A DNA stretch of 64,000 nucleotides, taken from the NCBI RefSeq assembly GCF_004353505.1, contig NZ_SMNQ01000001.1:992001-1056000 (forward strand), given 5' to 3'. Position 1 is the first letter of the stretch; each line of letters begins with the position of its first letter. Origin of the DNA: Streptomyces sp. WAC05374 (GTDB lineage: Bacteria; Actinomycetota; Actinomycetes; Streptomycetales; Streptomycetaceae). Shown here piece after piece: positions 60,783-64,000 of this stretch. Under the pieces are notes generated by a model. That model was not told the origin of the DNA, made no database searches, and saw only the letters and a program-made list of their open reading frames with translations. The translations under genes and the position numbers were made by a program.

Positions 60783-61487
60783 ATGCTCGACCCCGTCCCC
60801 AGTCCCCGGACCGGTCTCGCCGTCCGCTGCTCCCGCGCCCTGCTGTCGCCCTGGTCGCGGCTGTCGCTGCTCCTCGTGGTCCTCGCGTCCGCGGCGGTGA
60901 CGGTGGTGCTGTACGAGCCGCAGCGGCTGCTGTCGGCGGGCTGGCCGCCGCAGGTCAACGGCGCCGCCGCCGTGGTGCTGTTCGCGCTGGCGTACGGGCT
61001 GTGCACCGCCGCCTTCGTCCCGCGGCCGATCCTGAACCTGGCGGCGGGGGCGCTCTTCGGCTCGCAGGCGGGGCTCGCCGCGGCGGTCGCGGGGACGGTG
61101 CTGGGCGCGGGGATCGCGTTCACGCTCGGGCGGGTGCTGGGGCAGGACGCGCTGCGGCCGCTGCTGCGGGGGCGGTGGCTGAAGGCGGCCGACGGGCAGC
61201 TCAGCCGGCACGGCTTCCGGTCGATGCTGGCGGTCCGGCTGTTCCCGGGCGTGCCGTTCGCCGCCGCCAACTACTGCGCTGCGGTGTCGCGGATGGGGTA
61301 CCTGCCGTTCCTGCTGGCGACGGGGCTGGGGTCCGTCCCGAACACGGCGGCGTACGTGGTGGCCGGGAGCGAGGCCGCGTCGCCGACCTCGCCCGCCTTC
61401 CTGCTGGCGATGGGGTTCATCGTGGTGAGCGGGCTCGGCGCGGCGGTGGTCGCCTGGTGCAAGCGGCACCGCCTGCGCGGCCGGTGA
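60783..61487 (+). CDS. VTT/TVP38-family membrane protein
   Basis: A 234-residue membrane protein with the VTT (SNARE-associated) domain: [53 protein letters not shown] (about 62-114), with the RPxLN and G..FG signatures, then [47 protein letters not shown]38/DedA relatives handle lipid or undecaprenyl phosphate trafficking. A TAGTCT -10 box at 60771-60776 puts the transcription start at the ATG, so the mRNA is probably leaderless. It is the second VTT-domain protein in the window; the other is the DedA gene. Confidence 0.92.
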   Translation: MLDPVPSPRTGLAVRCSRALLSPWSRLSLLLVVLASAAVTVVLYEPQRLLSAGWPPQVNGAAAVVLFALAYGLCTAAFVPRPILNLAAGALFGSQAGLAAAVAGTVLGAGIAFTLGRVLGQDALRPLLRGRWLKAADGQLSRHGFRSMLAVRLFPGVPFAAANYCAAVSRMGYLPFLLATGLGSVPNTAAYVVAGSEAASPTSPAFLLAMGFIVVSGLGAAVVAWCKRHRLRGR

Positions 61488-61491
61488 AGCC

Positions 61492-62661
61492 CTACAGGGC
61501 TTCGAGGATCATGGCGTTGGCGAGTCCGCCGGCCTCGCACATGGTCTGCAGGCCGTAGCGCGCGCCGCGCTCGCGCAGGGCGTGCACGAGGGTGGTCGTC
61601 AGCCGGGTGCCGCTGGCGCCCAGGGGGTGGCCGAGCGCGATGGCTCCGCCGTGGACGTTGACCCGGGCGAGGTCGGCCCCGGTCTCCTGCTGCCAGGCGA
61701 GGACGACGGCGGCGAACGCCTCGTTGACCTCGAACAGGTCGATGTCGTCGAGCCGGAGCCCGGCCTTGCGCAGCACCTTCTCGGTGGCGGGGACGACGCC
61801 GGTAAGCATCAGCAGGGGGTCGGAGCCGGTGACGGCGAAGGCGTGCAGCCGGGCGAGCGGGCGCAGGCCCAGATCGCGGGCGGTGTCGGCGGCCATGATG
61901 AGCACGGCCGACGCCCCGTCGTTGATGGGGCTGGCGTTGCCGGCGGTGACGGACCAGTCGATCTGCGGGAACCGTTCGGCGAAGACGGGGTCCTGGTAGG
62001 CGGGCCGCAGTCCGGCCAGTGCCCCGGTGGTCGTGCCGGGCCGGACGCACTCGTCGCGCCGCAGCTCCGCCAGGGGCGCCACCTCGGCGTCGAACAGGCC
62101 CTCCGCCCAGCTCCGGGCGGCGCGCTCGTGCGACATGACCGCGTACTCGTCCATCGCCGTGCGACCGATGGACCACTTGGCGGCGATCAGCTCGGCGCTG
62201 ATGCCCTGGGGCACCAGGCCCTCGGGGTAGCGGGCGGCGACGCCGGGGCCGAAGGGGTCGGCGCCGGGCGGCACGTTCGACCACATCGGGACGCGGCTCA
62301 TGGACTCGACCCCGCACGCGACGACGATGTCGTACGCGCCCGACAGCACGCCCTGCGCGGCGAAGTGGACGGCCTGCTGGGAGGAGCCGCACTGGCGGTC
62401 GACGGTGGTGGCGGGCACGTGCTCGGGCAGCCCGGCGCCGAGCCAGGCGTACCGCGTGGTGTTCATGGCCTGCTCGCCGACCTGGTCGACGCACCCGCCG
62501 ATGACGTCGTCGACGAGGGCGGGGTCGACACCGCTGCGCTCGACGAGGGCGCGCAGGGTGTGGGAGAGCAGTTCGACGGGGTGGGTTCCGGCCAGGGACC
62601 CGTTGGGCTTGCCCTTGCCGATGGGGGTCCGGACGGCCTCGACGATGACGGCGTCGCGCAT
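61492..62661 (-). CDS. Acetyl-CoA C-acyltransferase (thiolase)
   Basis: A 389-residue thiolase. Opening VIVEAVRTPIGKGKPNGSLAG is a family mark; the nucleophilic Cys is Cys91 in VDRQCGSSQQAVHFAAQGV, then NEAFAAVVLAW (about 312), the catalytic His in VNVHGGAIALGHPLGASGTRL (about 345) and the second Cys in TMCEAGGLANAMILE. In classical thiolases this last motif reads (M)CxGxGxG; here CEAGG, seen in the steroid/fatty-acid degradation class. It probably degrades beta-ketoacyl-CoA or a sterol side chain. It is divergent from an HxlR regulator with paired GTTGG/CCAAC operators. Confidence 0.93.
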   Translation of the reverse strand: MRDAVIVEAVRTPIGKGKPNGSLAGTHPVELLSHTLRALVERSGVDPALVDDVIGGCVDQVGEQAMNTTRYAWLGAGLPEHVPATTVDRQCGSSQQAVHFAAQGVLSGAYDIVVACGVESMSRVPMWSNVPPGADPFGPGVAARYPEGLVPQGISAELIAAKWSIGRTAMDEYAVMSHERAARSWAEGLFDAEVAPLAELRRDECVRPGTTTGALAGLRPAYQDPVFAERFPQIDWSVTAGNASPINDGASAVLIMAADTARDLGLRPLARLHAFAVTGSDPLLMLTGVVPATEKVLRKAGLRLDDIDLFEVNEAFAAVVLAWQQETGADLARVNVHGGAIALGHPLGASGTRLTTTLVHALRERGARYGLQTMCEAGGLANAMILEAL

Positions 62662-62689
62662 GGGTGCGGCTCCTCGCTCACGGAGGTGG

Positions 62690-62748
62690 GTTGGAAAACT
62701 GGACCAACACTCACCGGTAACATAACCGAGTCAGTTGGGAAATCCAAC
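62690..62748. promoter_or_regulatory. Paired operators between thiolase and HxlR genes
   Basis: Two inverted repeats of GTTGG/CCAAC: 62690-62708 (9-bp spacer) and 62734-62748 (5-bp spacer). A third short one, CGGT/ACCG, lies between them at 62715-62728. All fall in the 110-bp region between divergent genes and are likely sites for the HxlR-type regulator. The half-sites are also arranged so that GGTTGGA pairs with TCCAACC across the whole region. Confidence 0.65.
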
Positions 62749-62771
62749 CCTCTCGCCTTAAGGTGGCCGCC

Positions 62772-63227
62772 ATGAAGGACCCCCGGCCCTGTTCGATCGC
62801 CGACACCCTGGCCCTGGTCGGCGAGAAGTACGCGCTGCTGGTGCTGCGCGAGGTGTTCCTGGGCGTACGCCGTTTCGACCGGATCGCCCGCAACACCGGC
62901 GCCCCCCGCGACATCCTCACCGCCCGCCTCCGCCGCCTCGTCGACGCGGGCATCCTCGAGAAGGTCCCCTACAGCGAGCGTCCGCGCCGCTTCGAGTACC
63001 GGCCCACCGACGCCGGGCGCGACCTCCACCCCGTACTGCTCACCCTCATGGCCTGGGGCGACCGCCACCTGAACGCGCAGCCGCCCACCGTGGTCGAGCA
63101 CTCCTGCGGTGCCCCGCTCACCCCGGTCCTGGTCTGCGGCTGCTGCGGCGAGGAGGCCCGGGGCGACAGTCTGACCCCGCACGTACGGGCTCCCGGCTGG
63201 ACGGCGGCGGGCCCGATCGAGGGCTGA
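62772..63227 (+). CDS. HxlR-family transcriptional regulator with Cys-rich C-terminus
   Basis: A 151-residue MarR-like winged helix of the HxlR family: CSIADTLALVGEKYALLVLREVFLGVRRFDRIARNTGAPRDILTARLRRLVDAGILEKVPYSERPRRFEYRPTDAGRDLHPVL covers residues 7-91, with Cys7 at the conserved position. The C-terminal HSCGAPLTPVLVCGCCGEEARG (about 112-133) has four Cys and resembles a zinc ribbon or a redox switch, longer than in the shortest family members. The divergent thiolase is its probable target, and a CoA-linked or electrophilic effector is likely. Confidence 0.92.
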   Translation: MKDPRPCSIADTLALVGEKYALLVLREVFLGVRRFDRIARNTGAPRDILTARLRRLVDAGILEKVPYSERPRRFEYRPTDAGRDLHPVLLTLMAWGDRHLNAQPPTVVEHSCGAPLTPVLVCGCCGEEARGDSLTPHVRAPGWTAAGPIEG

Positions 63228-63329
63228 GACGGTTCATTCACCTTCGGGCTGTACGCTGCGCACCGACCGGCCGTCGATCAACGGCCGCGCCCATGACCGC
63301 ACGAGCACATTCGGGACGGCCCTAGCCCC

Positions 63330-64000
63330 ATGAATTGGTTCGAATCGCTCATCCTCGGACTCGTCCAGGGGCTGACGGAGTTCCTCCCCATCTCCTCCAG
63401 CGCCCACCTGCGTCTCACCGCGGCCTTCGCGGGCTGGCACGACCCGGGTGCCGCGTTCACGGCGATCACCCAGATCGGCACGGAGACGGCGGTCCTCATC
63501 TACTTCCGCAAGGACATCGCGCGGATCGTCTCGGCCTGGTTCCGCTCGCTGACGGACAAGTCCCTGCGCGGCGACCACGACGCCCGGATGGGCTGGCTGG
63601 TCATCGTGGGCTCGATCCCCATCGGTGTGCTGGGCGTGACACTCAAGGACCAGATCGAGGGTCCCTTCCGCGACCTGCGCCTGATCGCGACGACCCTCAT
63701 CGTCATGGGTGTCGTCCTCGGCATCGCCGACCGGCTGGCGGCCAGGGTCGAGGAGGGCGGGCGCCACCGCGCCGCCCCCGAGCGCAAGACGCTCCAGGAC
63801 CTCGGCGTCAAGGACGGCCTGATCTTCGGCCTGTGCCAGGCGATGGCGCTGATCCCGGGCGTGTCCCGGTCCGGCGCGACGATCAGCGGCGGCCTGCTGA
63901 TGAGCTACACCCGCGAGGCGGCGGCCCGGTACTCCTTCCTGCTCGCCATCCCGGCCGTGCTGGCGTCCGGCCTGTTCGAGCTGAAGGACGCGGGTGAGGG
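63330..64000 (+). CDS. uppP: Undecaprenyl-diphosphatase UppP/BacA (3' end beyond window)
   Basis: The first 223 residues of a membrane phosphatase that recycles undecaprenyl diphosphate, the lipid carrier of peptidoglycan, and confers bacitracin resistance. Conserved catalytic motifs: [17 protein letters not shown] (11-27; Glu17, Ser, His) and [18 protein letters not shown] (about 172-189), with several hydrophobic helices. The frame remains open to the right edge. The neighbouring HxlR gene ends about 100 bp upstream on the same strand, and a TAGCCC box precedes the ATG by a few bases, so a leaderless message is possible. Confidence 0.96.
   Translation, partial: MNWFESLILGLVQGLTEFLPISSSAHLRLTAAFAGWHDPGAAFTAITQIGTETAVLIYFRKDIARIVSAWFRSLTDKSLRGDHDARMGWLVIVGSIPIGVLGVTLKDQIEGPFRDLRLIATTLIVMGVVLGIADRLAARVEEGGRHRAAPERKTLQDLGVKDGLIFGLCQAMALIPGVSRSGATISGGLLMSYTREAAARYSFLLAIPAVLASGLFELKDAGE

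Overview
The window is about 72% or more GC and reads as a Streptomyces-type actinomycete chromosome. The evidence is gene families that are typical of, or largely confined to, these bacteria: a WhiJ-like HTH/DUF397/HATPase trio, a homolog of the telomere-associated protein Tap, an EF-Tu3-type second elongation factor, a second dnaK/grpE pair, an ECF41 sigma factor, many probably leaderless genes, and a single rare TTA (bldA-type) codon, in clpP. No phage, insertion sequence, CRISPR array, rRNA or tRNA gene was found. Most of the window looks like ordinary chromosomal-arm or near-core metabolism with regulator islands.

Layout. 1-3.1 kb: urease operon ureA-B-C-(bridging mini-ORF)-ureF on the minus strand, running off the left edge. 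3.2-4.9 kb: TetR regulator divergent from a membrane permease-like protein, with duplicated operator sequence between them. 5.0-6.4 kb: lone Phd/YefM antitoxin divergent from a ClpP paralog whose catalytic His is Gln, plus a small coupled ORF. 6.7-7.3 kb: NlpC/P60 hydrolase behind a c-di-AMP (ydaO-type) riboswitch. 7.4-9.2 kb: HATPase / WhiJ-like HTH / DUF397 trio. 9.2-15.6 kb: biotin genes bioF (divergent) and bioB-A-D, followed by VOC, methyltransferase and SDR genes. 15.7-18.0 kb: Tap homolog. 18.2-19.4 kb: surface-type hypothetical and a degenerate Doc-like toxin/RHH antitoxin pair. 19.4-25.7 kb: acetyltransferase, two coupled CNNM/CorC transporters behind an inverted-repeat leader, SGNH hydrolase, purB, mug and a hypothetical. 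26-32.4 kb: regulators (ROK, GntR/HutC, ECF41 sigma factor, MocR) with an alpha/beta hydrolase and a DMT exporter. 32.5-40.1 kb: PhoD phosphatase, ACT-GNAT fusion, trans-sulfuration PLP enzyme with divergent Lrp, DUF885 protein, and rhodanese with divergent Lrp. 40.1-47.2 kb: sbcD-sbcC and dnaK2-grpE2, both minus strand. 47.2-52.6 kb: YigZ, CoA-binding protein, YbaK, HTH-cupin regulator with divergent EamA exporter, two hexapeptide-repeat proteins and DedA. 52.7-64 kb: GH3 glycosidase, DUF4442 thioesterase, Pro/Gln-repeat membrane protein, MFS exporter, spermidine-synthase-like protein, tuf3-type EF-Tu, VTT membrane protein, thiolase with divergent HxlR regulator, and the start of uppP.

A recurring organisation is a regulator divergent from its likely target across a short intergenic region carrying inverted or direct repeats: TetR/permease, Phd/ClpP, MocR/DMT exporter, Lrp/trans-sulfuration enzyme, Lrp/rhodanese, HTH-cupin/EamA and HxlR/thiolase. 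Translational coupling by ATGA-type overlaps is common (ureB-ureC, bioB-bioA, antitoxin-toxin, CNNM pair, sbcD-sbcC). The features most worth attention are the mini-ORF that overlaps both ureC and ureF at its ends, the ClpP paralog with an altered triad and a TTA codon, the Tap homolog with no terminal-protein gene in view and polymerase-like motifs, the Doc-like toxin without a canonical Fic/Doc motif, and the CNNM leader. Protein identities rest on recognising family motifs by eye; no alignment or database search was run.
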